NCBI RefSeq assembly: GCF_014651635.1
Contig: NZ_BMXG01000030.1
Location: 1 to 32,441 of the forward strand
Direction: 5' to 3'
Length of the DNA stretch: 32,441 nucleotides
Origin: Cerasicoccus arenae
GTDB taxonomy: Bacteria; Verrucomicrobiota; Verrucomicrobiia; Opitutales; Cerasicoccaceae
Below are positions 1-7,673 of the stretch, one piece after another. The stretch's first letter is position 1, and every line of letters begins with the position of its first letter. The translations under genes were made by a program, and so were the position numbers. A model generated the notes under the pieces. That model was given only the letters and a program-made list of their open reading frames with translations. It was not told where the DNA came from and made no database searches.

Positions 1-2
1 CA

Positions 3-419
3 CCCCCCGCCGTCGAAAACCCAACTGAGCCAGACCATGCGGAGTTGCTTCAATTTCTCGCACAGTTGCAAGAAAAGGGACGTTTTGTGGATTTTGTCAT
101 GGACGACGTTACGTCCTACAGCGATGCCCAAGTAGGCGCAGCCGCCCGCGTCGTGCATCAGGGTTGTCAGACAGTCATGAAGGAGGCGCTTAGCGTGGAA
201 TCGGTCACGAACTCTGCGGAAAATAGCAATATTACGCTGGAGCCGGGTTACGCTGTCGGCGACTACCGTCTTGTGGGTAAAGTGACAGGCCAACCGCCTT
301 ATACGGGAGTTTTGCGTCACAAAGGCTGGCGTGCAACGGCCTTTAAACTGCCGCGCATGGTTGCTGCCAAAGATGGTGCGTTGCCGCCCATTGCCCCTGC
401 ACAAGTTGAGCTGAAATAG
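3..419 (+). CDS. DUF2760 domain protein, C-terminal part (truncated by window edge)
   Basis: The reading frame is open from base 3, so the real start lies outside the window; the first in-frame TTG (45) is not a credible start. The visible 138 residues match, from memory, the C-terminal domain of DUF2760 proteins: a helical part with FVDFVMDDVTSYSDAQVGAA and a conserved VVHQGC, then a small beta part ending in PPYTGVLRHKGWRA and PAQVELK. The function of the family is unknown. DUF2760 genes typically sit directly upstream of an Hsp70-family gene pair, as here (46 bases to the next start), so it is probably a partner or client-side factor of the Hsp70 proteins. That role is inference. Family assignment fairly sure. 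Confidence 0.8.
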   Translation, partial: PPAVENPTEPDHAELLQFLAQLQEKGRFVDFVMDDVTSYSDAQVGAAARVVHQGCQTVMKEALSVESVTNSAENSNITLEPGYAVGDYRLVGKVTGQPPYTGVLRHKGWRATAFKLPRMVAAKDGALPPIAPAQVELK

Positions 420-465
420 TTTGGTTGCTGTTCGTTGCCCCTCAGACCCACCACCTATTTTTGCC

Positions 466-2277
466 ATGAACGAAACGCATTGCCTTGGAATTGATTTGGG
501 CACGAGTAACTCCGCGCTTACGCTGGCTTCGCTGGATGAGCGTGTACTGTCGGTGTTGCCGGTCACGCAGGCTTTTGGGCCGCACAGTGTTGGCGAGCAG
601 GCTGGTTTGCCGTCCGCGCTTTATTTACCGAACGAGGGTGAGTTCGAAGACGACGCTTTCAGCGTGCCGGGACTGGATTCGACTAAGCCGGGCTTTGTTG
701 GTCGGTTTGCGCGGGAGCATGGTGCCCAGTCGCCGGATCGCTTGGTGACCTCGGCCAAGAGCTGGCTCTGCCATGGGCAGATTGACCATCGACAGCCGAT
801 TCTTCCTTGGGGCTCTATCAGTGTGCCGACGGAGCAAAAAGTTTCGCCGCTGACCGCTACACAGCGCTATCTGGAAGTGCTTAAGGCAAGTGTTGCGCCT
901 CTGGAAAGCACACAGGTTGTGCTGACGGTGCCTGCGTCGTTTGATGAAGCTGCTCGCCAATTGACATTGGAAGCCGCACAGGCGGCTGGTCTGGGTGATG
1001 TGATTTTAATGGAAGAGCCGCAGGCGGCGTTTTACGCTTGGCTGGAAAAAATGGGCGGTGACTGGCGTAGCCATGTGAAACCGGGCGATTTGGTTCTCGT
1101 CTGTGATGTGGGTGGCGGCACCTCAGATTTTAGCCTGATTGCAGTTTCCGACTCTGGCGGAGAATTGCAGTTAGAGCGTGTGAGCGTGGGCGAGCACATT
1201 CTGCTGGGAGGCGATAACCTCGACCTTGCATTGGCCTTTGCGTTGCGGGCGCAGATCGAAGCCGAGGGCGCATCGATTGACGACTGGCAGTTCTTGGCAT
1301 TGATTCATTCCGCGCGCGTTGGCAAAGAGCAGTTGTTTTCTGACTTGTCGCTGCCTGAAGTTCCGATCGCTGTTCCCTCACGTGGGTCATCGCTTTTCGC
1401 GGGCACGGTGAGCACGACGTTGGGGCGTGATTTGCTGGAGCAAATTGCACTGCAAGGCTTCCTGCCACTGACGGCACCGAGTGACATGCCGCAGACCAAG
1501 GCAGCGGGCGGCTTGAAGGAATTTGGGTTGGACTACGCAGCTGATCCCGTGCTGAGCAAGCACCTCGCCCGCTTTCTGAAGCGGAGTTTGGACAACGTAC
1601 GCTCTAGTGAGACACTGTCCGCTCAATTGTCCGCCGAAGCCTTGTCGGGCGAATTGCTCGCGCCGTCAGCGGTACTTTTTAATGGCGGCTTTTTCAATGC
1701 GGATCCCGCTCGCGCCCGCGTGCTCGAACTGTTGCGTTCATGGTCGAGTGCTGAGGTCCGCGAGCTTGCAGGGAGCGATTACGCGTTAGCAGTTGCGCAA
1801 GGTGCCTGCTATTATGGACTGAGCAAACTCTCAGGCAAGGGCGTGCGCATTAAAGCGGGCGCTTCGCGAAGCTACTACCTTGGCCTTGAGACAACGATGA
1901 TGGCGATCCCAGGATTCAAGCCACCGGTCAAGGGCATATGCGTCGTTCCACAAGGCATGGAGGAGGGGACCGAGGCCGTGTTGGGTGATCAAGAATTTGG
2001 CCTTGTACTCGGGCAGGAGGTGAGCTTCCGCTTCTTCAGTTCCACTGCTCGCGCTGGTGATGCTGTAGGGACAGTGTTGCCCAATGCTGAAAAGGAACTG
2101 GAAGAAACCGCCGCTGTGCAAACCGTGCTGGAACCGGTTGAAGGGCTTACTGCTGGCGAAGCGATTCCGGTGAAACTCCACAGTTGCGTGACCGAAGTGG
2201 GCGCCTTGGAGCTATGGATGCAGCACACGCGCTCCGATGCCCGTTGGAAACTGGAGTTTTCCGTGCGCACGGAATAG
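466..2277 (+). CDS. Hsp70-family ATPase (short form)
   Basis: A 603-residue protein with an actin/Hsp70-type ATPase fold. Visible motifs: phosphate-1 loop GIDLGTSNS near residues 8-16, TVPASFDEAARQLT near 160, phosphate-2 loop CDVGGGTSDFS near 213-223, and an adenosine motif FNGG near 405-408. The C-terminal ~170 residues do not look like the peptide-binding domain and lid of DnaK, so it is a divergent Hsp70 relative and not DnaK. I chose the ATG at 466 because the phosphate-1 loop then begins at the usual distance from the N-terminus; an in-frame TTG at 421 would add 15 unlikely residues. It lies between the DUF2760 gene and, after a sulfotransferase, a second Hsp70 paralogue. Probable ATP-dependent chaperone-like role in the cytoplasm; substrate unknown. 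Confidence 0.9.
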   Translation: MNETHCLGIDLGTSNSALTLASLDERVLSVLPVTQAFGPHSVGEQAGLPSALYLPNEGEFEDDAFSVPGLDSTKPGFVGRFAREHGAQSPDRLVTSAKSWLCHGQIDHRQPILPWGSISVPTEQKVSPLTATQRYLEVLKASVAPLESTQVVLTVPASFDEAARQLTLEAAQAAGLGDVILMEEPQAAFYAWLEKMGGDWRSHVKPGDLVLVCDVGGGTSDFSLIAVSDSGGELQLERVSVGEHILLGGDNLDLALAFALRAQIEAEGASIDDWQFLALIHSARVGKEQLFSDLSLPEVPIAVPSRGSSLFAGTVSTTLGRDLLEQIALQGFLPLTAPSDMPQTKAAGGLKEFGLDYAADPVLSKHLARFLKRSLDNVRSSETLSAQLSAEALSGELLAPSAVLFNGGFFNADPARARVLELLRSWSSAEVRELAGSDYALAVAQGACYYGLSKLSGKGVRIKAGASRSYYLGLETTMMAIPGFKPPVKGICVVPQGMEEGTEAVLGDQEFGLVLGQEVSFRFFSSTARAGDAVGTVLPNAEKELEETAAVQTVLEPVEGLTAGEAIPVKLHSCVTEVGALELWMQHTRSDARWKLEFSVRTE

Positions 2278-2317
2278 CATTGCCAGCGTGAAATTCCTAA
2301 CTGTGTTTAGCTAACCC

Positions 2318-2968
2318 ATGCCTTTGTTTTATCATAATAGCGTCAAGCCGACTCGCTACATGTTGGTTAGCTATAAGTGTCTATACAGCCAGTTTAATTC
2401 TTCCGGTGAGTGGAAGTATTTGGGGGAATATGTAACACCGCGCCTTTTCCTGCATGCGATGGTTCGAAAGCCTGGATCGGCTAAAATTATTTTGCGGAAT
2501 CCATATGATCGCACTGTTTCGTGTTTCAAGGACAAGTATCGCAAGCAACCGACACGGATTAAGGAGTCGAATTTTTATTGGCAGGAATGTCACCACGTTG
2601 TCTTCGAGCGCTTGGGGGTTGCATTAGACGCCAGTGACGAGGCGAAGACGGAGGCTTTATTGGCCTTTAGCTTCAAGGACTTTATTCAATTACTGCCAGA
2701 GATCTACCACTTGGATAGTCATTTTCATCCGCAGCATTGGCTCATGCAGATTCACTGGAAAGGGCGGCGATTTGGCCAATGGCCCAAGTGCGAGATTTTA
2801 TTTATGGAGCAATTAGAGACTATTGGTCAACTACCCGGATTAAATTTGGGAAAGCGCATCAACAGCACGGGTCATGTGCAGACTGATTTTGAATTTGATG
2901 AGGAATCGAAAGCCATCGTTCATCAGTTGTATCGCAAAGATTTCGAATTGGGATCCTATCCTGTATAG
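2318..2968 (+). CDS. sulfotransferase-like protein (carbohydrate sulfotransferase, family 2 type)
   Basis: A 216-residue protein. The strongest sign is ILRNPYDRTVSCFKDKYRK (residues 57-75), which fits the 3'-phosphate binding motif of PAPS-dependent sulfotransferases (R60, S68). YKCLYSQF (19-26) could be the 5'-phosphosulfate loop, though it is degenerate. DSHFHPQ near 130 and the NSTGH segment near the C-terminus also recall family 2 carbohydrate sulfotransferases. By family it would transfer sulfate from PAPS to a sugar. It starts 40 bases after the first Hsp70 gene and ends 34 bases before the second, so it is probably co-transcribed with them. Its sequence looks more AT-rich than its neighbours, which suggests a later insertion. 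No PAPS synthesis gene is in view. The family call is moderately sure; the substrate is unknown. Confidence 0.7.
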   Translation: MPLFYHNSVKPTRYMLVSYKCLYSQFNSSGEWKYLGEYVTPRLFLHAMVRKPGSAKIILRNPYDRTVSCFKDKYRKQPTRIKESNFYWQECHHVVFERLGVALDASDEAKTEALLAFSFKDFIQLLPEIYHLDSHFHPQHWLMQIHWKGRRFGQWPKCEILFMEQLETIGQLPGLNLGKRINSTGHVQTDFEFDEESKAIVHQLYRKDFELGSYPV

Positions 2969-3002
2969 GGCTTGGTGCTGGAGCAAAAGGCGTTTCTGAT
3001 TT

Positions 3003-5828
3003 ATGGCTGCCCGTTACAGTATTGGAATAGATTTAGGCACGAGTAATTGTGCGCTCGCATATGTGGACACAACGGCTGCATCGCCATCTACGCAGTTGCT
3101 CAATGTGCCACAATACGAGGCGCTGGGCCAGTGGCGGGAGGACCCTGTGCTGCCGTCGTTCTGCTATTTTCTAACTGATGACGAAGCGCGTGAGCTGCAT
3201 CCCGACGGAGCAGTTGAGGGAGAGCTTGCTGGGTGGTCGCATACGCGTGTCGTCGGACAGTGGGCACGGGAGATGGCGTCGCTTTCCCCGGAGCGTGTGG
3301 CGTATTCGGCGAAGTCTTGGCTCTGCCATCGAGGCGTTGACCGTGAAAGCAAATTACTGCCTTGGCAGTCGACGGTGTTGCCGGTTGATCGCAAACTTTC
3401 GCCAGTGGACGTCTCCGCTGCCTACCTCAGTTATTTGCGTGTCGTGTGGGATCGGCAGATGGCGGGCAAGGACAAGACCGCACGCTTTGACCGCCAAGAC
3501 ATTGTTATTACTGTTCCGGCTTCATTTGATGCAGATGCGCAACGGCTCACATTGGAAGCTGCGGAACGTGCGGGTTATCCTGCATCCACGCGACTCCTTG
3601 AAGAGCCGCAGGCAGCGTTTTACGCTTGGCTGGAGCGGCATCCGGGAGCGTCGGAATTGGCGACAGCCTTTCCACAGTTAAATGAGCGTCCCGAGCTAGT
3701 GCTGGTGTGTGATATTGGCGGTGGCACGTCAGACTTCAGTCTGTTTGAAGTGACTGCATCGGAGGGCGATGAGCATCCGTCGATTCGGCGACTGGCGGTT
3801 AGTGAGCATATTCTGCTGGGAGGCGATAACCTCGACTTGGCGCTGGCGAAAATGGTGGAGCCGCAATTAGCTGACGGAGGAACTTTATCTACCAGCGCTT
3901 GGGCGCAACTACTTTCGCAATGCCGCACATTGAAGGAGTGGGTATTAGCGGACCCCGCGCCAGACCCTGCCAAATTACTTCGTGTGTCGGTGACTGATGG
4001 CGGATCGAGTCTGTTTGCATCCGCTCGGAGCGCAGAGGTTTCGCAAGGAGAATTGTTGACGCTGATGCTGGATGGGTTTTTCCCCGAATGCCCGGTGGAT
4101 GCCCGACCCGCGCAAGAGCGGACAGGCTTACGCGAACTAGGGCTGCCCTATGCGCAGGACTCGGCGATTACGCGGCACTTGGCTGGCTTCCTGCGGGGCC
4201 GGCGGGTGGATGCGCTACTCTTCAACGGCGGGACGGTGGCTTCGTCTCTTTTACGCGAACGCTTGTGCGCGCAAGCGGCGGTCTGGCAGGATAACGCGGA
4301 GCCGGGGATGCTGGCCAATGACGAACCACACTTGGCGGTAGCGCGGGGTGCGGCTTTTTATCGATTTAGTGAGCGGCAGGCTGCGGGCTTGACGATTACG
4401 GGAGGCAGTGGGCACGCCATTTATTTGGAGATTCAGGGTGCAGCGCCGAAAAAGCGTCGCGGTAAAACAAAACGCAAGGATGCCCCAGTGCGCAGCGGCG
4501 TATGTATTTTGCCACAAGGCGCAGAAATCGAGGCACCAGTGCGGCTCGTGGAGCCCGAAATTCAATTGATGGTTGACCGCCCGGTGCGTTTTCAGGCCTG
4601 GACCTCTCCCTCGCGCCCCGAAGATACCGTGGGCGAGGTTGTTGATCTGGACGACGATGCATTTCACCGCCTGCCTGCGCTCACGACCTTGGCGTTGTTG
4701 CCCCCGAACGTTGAAAAACCGGAAGGCGGTAAACTCGCCGTGCACCTTATTGCGGAGCTGAATAATTTGGGGCTGTTGCAACTGGTCTGCGAAAGCGTGC
4801 GTCGGGTAGGAGACCGCCAGCGGCGTTGGTCTTTGGAATTTAATTTGCGCGAAAAACTCAATGGAGATGAGCCCATTGAGGAGACTCCTGCCGAGGACAC
4901 CGGTGCGGCTACTGAGGATTTGCAGGCGGCGCAGGCGCAGATAGGACAATGTTTCGGATTACAAAGTAATTCTGAGCCGCAGAGCGAACCAGCCCGACTG
5001 ATCAAGCAATTAGAGGACGTATTGCGGCTGAAGCGTAAGGACTGGAATACTGCGCTGTTGCGGGAGCTTTGGGAGCCATTGGGCGAATCCATCACCCGGC
5101 GCGACCGTTCGACGGAGCACGAGCTGGCTTGGCTGATGGCGGCGGGCTTCTGCTTACGTCCAGGCTATGGCCATCCGCTGGACCGTTACCGGATGCAGAG
5201 GCTATGGTTTTTACACGAGCTGGGGCTGGCACATGACCGGGATAAGGCGATTCGCGAACAGTTGTTCATTCTGTGGCGTCGTACGGCGGGTGGGCTTGAC
5301 CGAGACCAACAGGCTGCGCTCTATCATACTTGGCGGGAACGCATTTACGACGACGCCAAGCAGGCTTATGAGCCGCTGCGCATGGCTGGTGCGCTGGAGT
5401 GGCTTCCGAGCGAGGATCGCATGGAGTTAGCAAACCATTGTCTGAAGCTGATTTTGGAACGTGCCGATAAATACTGTGATCACGCAATTTGGGCGCTTGG
5501 GAGATTGCTTACCCGGACGCCTCTTTATGCCGGGGAGGGGGCTATTCTACCTGTATCGGCGGTGACTCAGGCCTTTGATCAACTTGCTAGGCTGAGCTGG
5601 CGTGACTCGCTGGCGGGCTTGAAGACGACTTTCACGCAGGCGGCGCGCCGACTGGACAACCGTGACCATGACCTCGACGAGGCGCTTCGTGGGCGAATTG
5701 TGGCGAAGTTAACGGAGTCGGGGGCCAAAGAGGATCAGCTACGACGTGTCACGACCTTTGTCCCGATCGAAGAAAAAGACCGTCAGCAGCTCTTTGGTGA
5801 GTCCCTACCGGTTGGGCTGCATTGGTAA
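3003..5828 (+). CDS. Hsp70-family protein with C-terminal DUF3731-like region
   Basis: A 941-residue protein. The N-terminal ~440 residues are an Hsp70-type ATPase: IGIDLGTSNCALAY near 7-20, TVPASFDADAQRLT near 175, CDIGGGTSDFS near 236-246 and FNGG near 407-410. A basic linker (KKRRGKTKRK, ~480-490) and a beta-rich segment to ~620 follow; an acidic, low-complexity stretch (EEPIEETPAEDTGAATE-like) leads to a helical region from about 660 to 930 that fits DUF3731, a domain known from the C-terminus of large Hsp70 relatives. It is clearly a paralogue of the first Hsp70 in this locus, with stretches of near-identical DNA. Start ATG 3003 puts the phosphate-1 loop at the expected place. Biological role unknown; chaperone-like ATPase acting with the first Hsp70 and DUF2760 is inference. 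Confidence 0.9.
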   Translation: MAARYSIGIDLGTSNCALAYVDTTAASPSTQLLNVPQYEALGQWREDPVLPSFCYFLTDDEARELHPDGAVEGELAGWSHTRVVGQWAREMASLSPERVAYSAKSWLCHRGVDRESKLLPWQSTVLPVDRKLSPVDVSAAYLSYLRVVWDRQMAGKDKTARFDRQDIVITVPASFDADAQRLTLEAAERAGYPASTRLLEEPQAAFYAWLERHPGASELATAFPQLNERPELVLVCDIGGGTSDFSLFEVTASEGDEHPSIRRLAVSEHILLGGDNLDLALAKMVEPQLADGGTLSTSAWAQLLSQCRTLKEWVLADPAPDPAKLLRVSVTDGGSSLFASARSAEVSQGELLTLMLDGFFPECPVDARPAQERTGLRELGLPYAQDSAITRHLAGFLRGRRVDALLFNGGTVASSLLRERLCAQAAVWQDNAEPGMLANDEPHLAVARGAAFYRFSERQAAGLTITGGSGHAIYLEIQGAAPKKRRGKTKRKDAPVRSGVCILPQGAEIEAPVRLVEPEIQLMVDRPVRFQAWTSPSRPEDTVGEVVDLDDDAFHRLPALTTLALLPPNVEKPEGGKLAVHLIAELNNLGLLQLVCESVRRVGDRQRRWSLEFNLREKLNGDEPIEETPAEDTGAATEDLQAAQAQIGQCFGLQSNSEPQSEPARLIKQLEDVLRLKRKDWNTALLRELWEPLGESITRRDRSTEHELAWLMAAGFCLRPGYGHPLDRYRMQRLWFLHELGLAHDRDKAIREQLFILWRRTAGGLDRDQQAALYHTWRERIYDDAKQAYEPLRMAGALEWLPSEDRMELANHCLKLILERADKYCDHAIWALGRLLTRTPLYAGEGAILPVSAVTQAFDQLARLSWRDSLAGLKTTFTQAARRLDNRDHDLDEALRGRIVAKLTESGAKEDQLRRVTTFVPIEEKDRQQLFGESLPVGLHW

Positions 5829-5852
5829 AGATCTGCGGCTTATAAACCGGGT

Positions 5853-6218
5853 TTAAGCGAGGGCTGTAACGGCGTATTGGCCAACGGCGGCAATGCTGCC
5901 GAAGTCCACATTGTCCACGGAAAAAAGCGCGACTAGCGCAATCATGGTTCCGGTGGCGAGAACCATGCCCGTGAGGAATAGCCAGAAAAGGGTGATCTTG
6001 TCGTAGATCAAGTGCATGAACCACAGGATGACTGCGAAGAATTTTATGACGGACAGCACCACAAGCATGCTCATCACCAGCCATGAGGCCCATGGCAAGA
6101 AGATGATGACGATTTCAATCCCTGTCAGGACCGCCAGGAACATCGCTAGGTTGAAGAAAGTGTGATAGCGCGCATTCTCAAGAATTGCGGCTTCTTTCCA
6201 GGTTGTGGCGTGGGACAT
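5853..6218 (-). CDS. ctaF: cytochrome c oxidase subunit IV family protein
   Basis: A 121-residue membrane protein with three predicted membrane helices (about 21-42, 46-70 and 76-101), the usual size and layout of bacterial subunit IV (CtaF/CoxD type). The KFFAVILWFMHLIYDK segment is typical of the family. It is the last gene of the caa3 oxidase operon, 38 bases after ctaE on the same strand, and ends convergently 24 bases from the second Hsp70 gene. The small 13-base palindrome TAAACCGGGTTTA (5843-5855) sits between the two stop codons. Subunit IV is an accessory subunit that stabilises the oxidase in the cytoplasmic membrane. Confidence 0.88.
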   Translation of the reverse strand: MSHATTWKEAAILENARYHTFFNLAMFLAVLTGIEIVIIFLPWASWLVMSMLVVLSVIKFFAVILWFMHLIYDKITLFWLFLTGMVLATGTMIALVALFSVDNVDFGSIAAVGQYAVTALA

Positions 6219-6256
6219 CGTAGATGAAAGGTTAAAGTTTGAAAATAAAAGTAACT

Positions 6257-7624
6257 CTAAATATACTCGACCAGATAAACGACGGTGAAGATGACAATCC
6301 AGACGATGTCAACAAAGTGCCAGTAAAGGCCCGCAATTTCAACGTCGACTGCATGGCGCGGAGTGAGGCGGCCAGAGTAAGAATAGACCAGCATTGAGAA
6401 CAACCAGAGCACGCCGATGGCGACGTGTGTGCCGTGCGTGCCAGTCATCACATAGAATGTGGAGCCGAAGACGCTGGTTTTCAGGTCGAGGCCGGGGACA
6501 ACTTGAACCTGCTTGAATTCATTCAGTTCGAAACCGTAATTGCTGTGCTTAAAGGTTTCCTTGGCTGCCTTGGTAACCTCAGCCATTGAGGTTGGGGCGG
6601 GGGTGTGAGTGTGGGGATGAGCTTCATTGTGAGTGTCTTCCGTGTGCTTCTCTGTGGCGTGTTCGTTAGGGGCTTCAGTGTGCTCAGTGCTTTCGGCCAC
6701 ATGTTCTTCGGCGGCTTCGGTTTGCTCTTGAGCGGCGGTCACATCCTTTGTTTCGCTTGCTTCGGCTGGTGCCTCTGCTTCTTCTGTGGTCTCAGCCTTT
6801 TCTGAAGCATCTGTCTTACCACCGGAGTCCGCTTTAGCCGTATCGTCGCTGGCTTCTTCCTTGGGGGCTTCTTTGGCTTCTTCAATGACGGGTGGTGGAG
6901 GAATTTCGCTCAGGACGACGACTTGGGAAGCGTGTGGGTCCGTGGGATTGTAAATATACTCGCCGTAAAAAGTTTCCGGGGCATTGCCCACTTCATCGGG
7001 TAATTCGACTTCGTATTTGAAGGTGATTGGAGGATGTGCAAGATCCGCGCCTTCGGCTGGAGTGAATGACAGCAACTCAAGGCCAAATTGTTCATGGCCA
7101 AAGCCTTCCTTGGCTGCGGCTGTGTTGGCGACATCATGGAAAAGCAGTTTGTTCTTTTCATTGCCGACAATCACCTGCCCAGCGTTGCTGGAGACCTTCC
7201 AATCATACCAGCCTTGTCCGTGGTAGAAGTGTTGGAATTCATATACCTGACCAGCCAAGAAGATGAGGCCGAAGATGATTACGCCGAAGGTGTAATTACG
7301 GAAGCTCTGGATCGCTCCTTTGTGCATGGAGGACACCGCGAGGGCCATCAGAAACGAGCTCATCAGCAGGATGAAGGTCGAGAAGGATGTCAGCTCAATG
7401 TCGAACGTACCCGTAATGTTGACAGCGCCCTCTTCTGGGTGGCCGAAGGGGTAGAGCTTGCGATAGATCAGGTGCGTGGAAATCAGCGTACCGAAGAACA
7501 TACAGTCCGACGCGAGAAAGAGCCACATAATGAGCTTCTTGTTCTCGATGCCGGTGTTGGTGTTCTGGTCGGCGTGAATTTCCTCCAGCAGTTGGTCGTC
7601 TAGCGGCGGGTTGGCGGAAGGCAT
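6257..7624 (-). CDS. ctaE: cytochrome c oxidase subunit III with a large extra loop
   Basis: Residues 31-54, 79-101 and 111-130 form the first three membrane helices and 388-415 and 432-454 the last two, matching the five-helix bacterial subunit III (QVYEFQHF, then GSTFYVMTGTHGTHV, then YWHFVDIVWI). The family is usually about 200 residues; this protein has 455. The extra ~250 residues (about 133-383) replace the short loop between helices 3 and 4, which in this family faces the periplasm. The loop has a folded-looking first part (133-243), then a Glu/Ala/Thr-rich stretch (244-305) and a His-rich stretch (306-340, eight His). The frame is open throughout and both flanks are canonical, so this is a real in-frame insertion and not a fusion artefact. 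Third gene of the ctaC-ctaD-ctaE-ctaF operon. Confidence 0.93.
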   Translation of the reverse strand: MPSANPPLDDQLLEEIHADQNTNTGIENKKLIMWLFLASDCMFFGTLISTHLIYRKLYPFGHPEEGAVNITGTFDIELTSFSTFILLMSSFLMALAVSSMHKGAIQSFRNYTFGVIIFGLIFLAGQVYEFQHFYHGQGWYDWKVSSNAGQVIVGNEKNKLLFHDVANTAAAKEGFGHEQFGLELLSFTPAEGADLAHPPITFKYEVELPDEVGNAPETFYGEYIYNPTDPHASQVVVLSEIPPPPVIEEAKEAPKEEASDDTAKADSGGKTDASEKAETTEEAEAPAEASETKDVTAAQEQTEAAEEHVAESTEHTEAPNEHATEKHTEDTHNEAHPHTHTPAPTSMAEVTKAAKETFKHSNYGFELNEFKQVQVVPGLDLKTSVFGSTFYVMTGTHGTHVAIGVLWLFSMLVYSYSGRLTPRHAVDVEIAGLYWHFVDIVWIVIFTVVYLVEYI

Positions 7625-7673
7625 TGGAAAGATTAAAGAAGATTAAAAATGAAAGTTGGGCCAAATGCGCGGC

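Noticed and set aside
4251-4949. 232-codon open frame on the minus strand
   Set aside because: Antisense to the large Hsp70 gene, whose frame is continuous and motif-bearing.
7088-7603. 171-codon open frame on the plus strand within ctaE
   Set aside because: Antisense to the canonical N-terminal half of subunit III; no recognisable domain.
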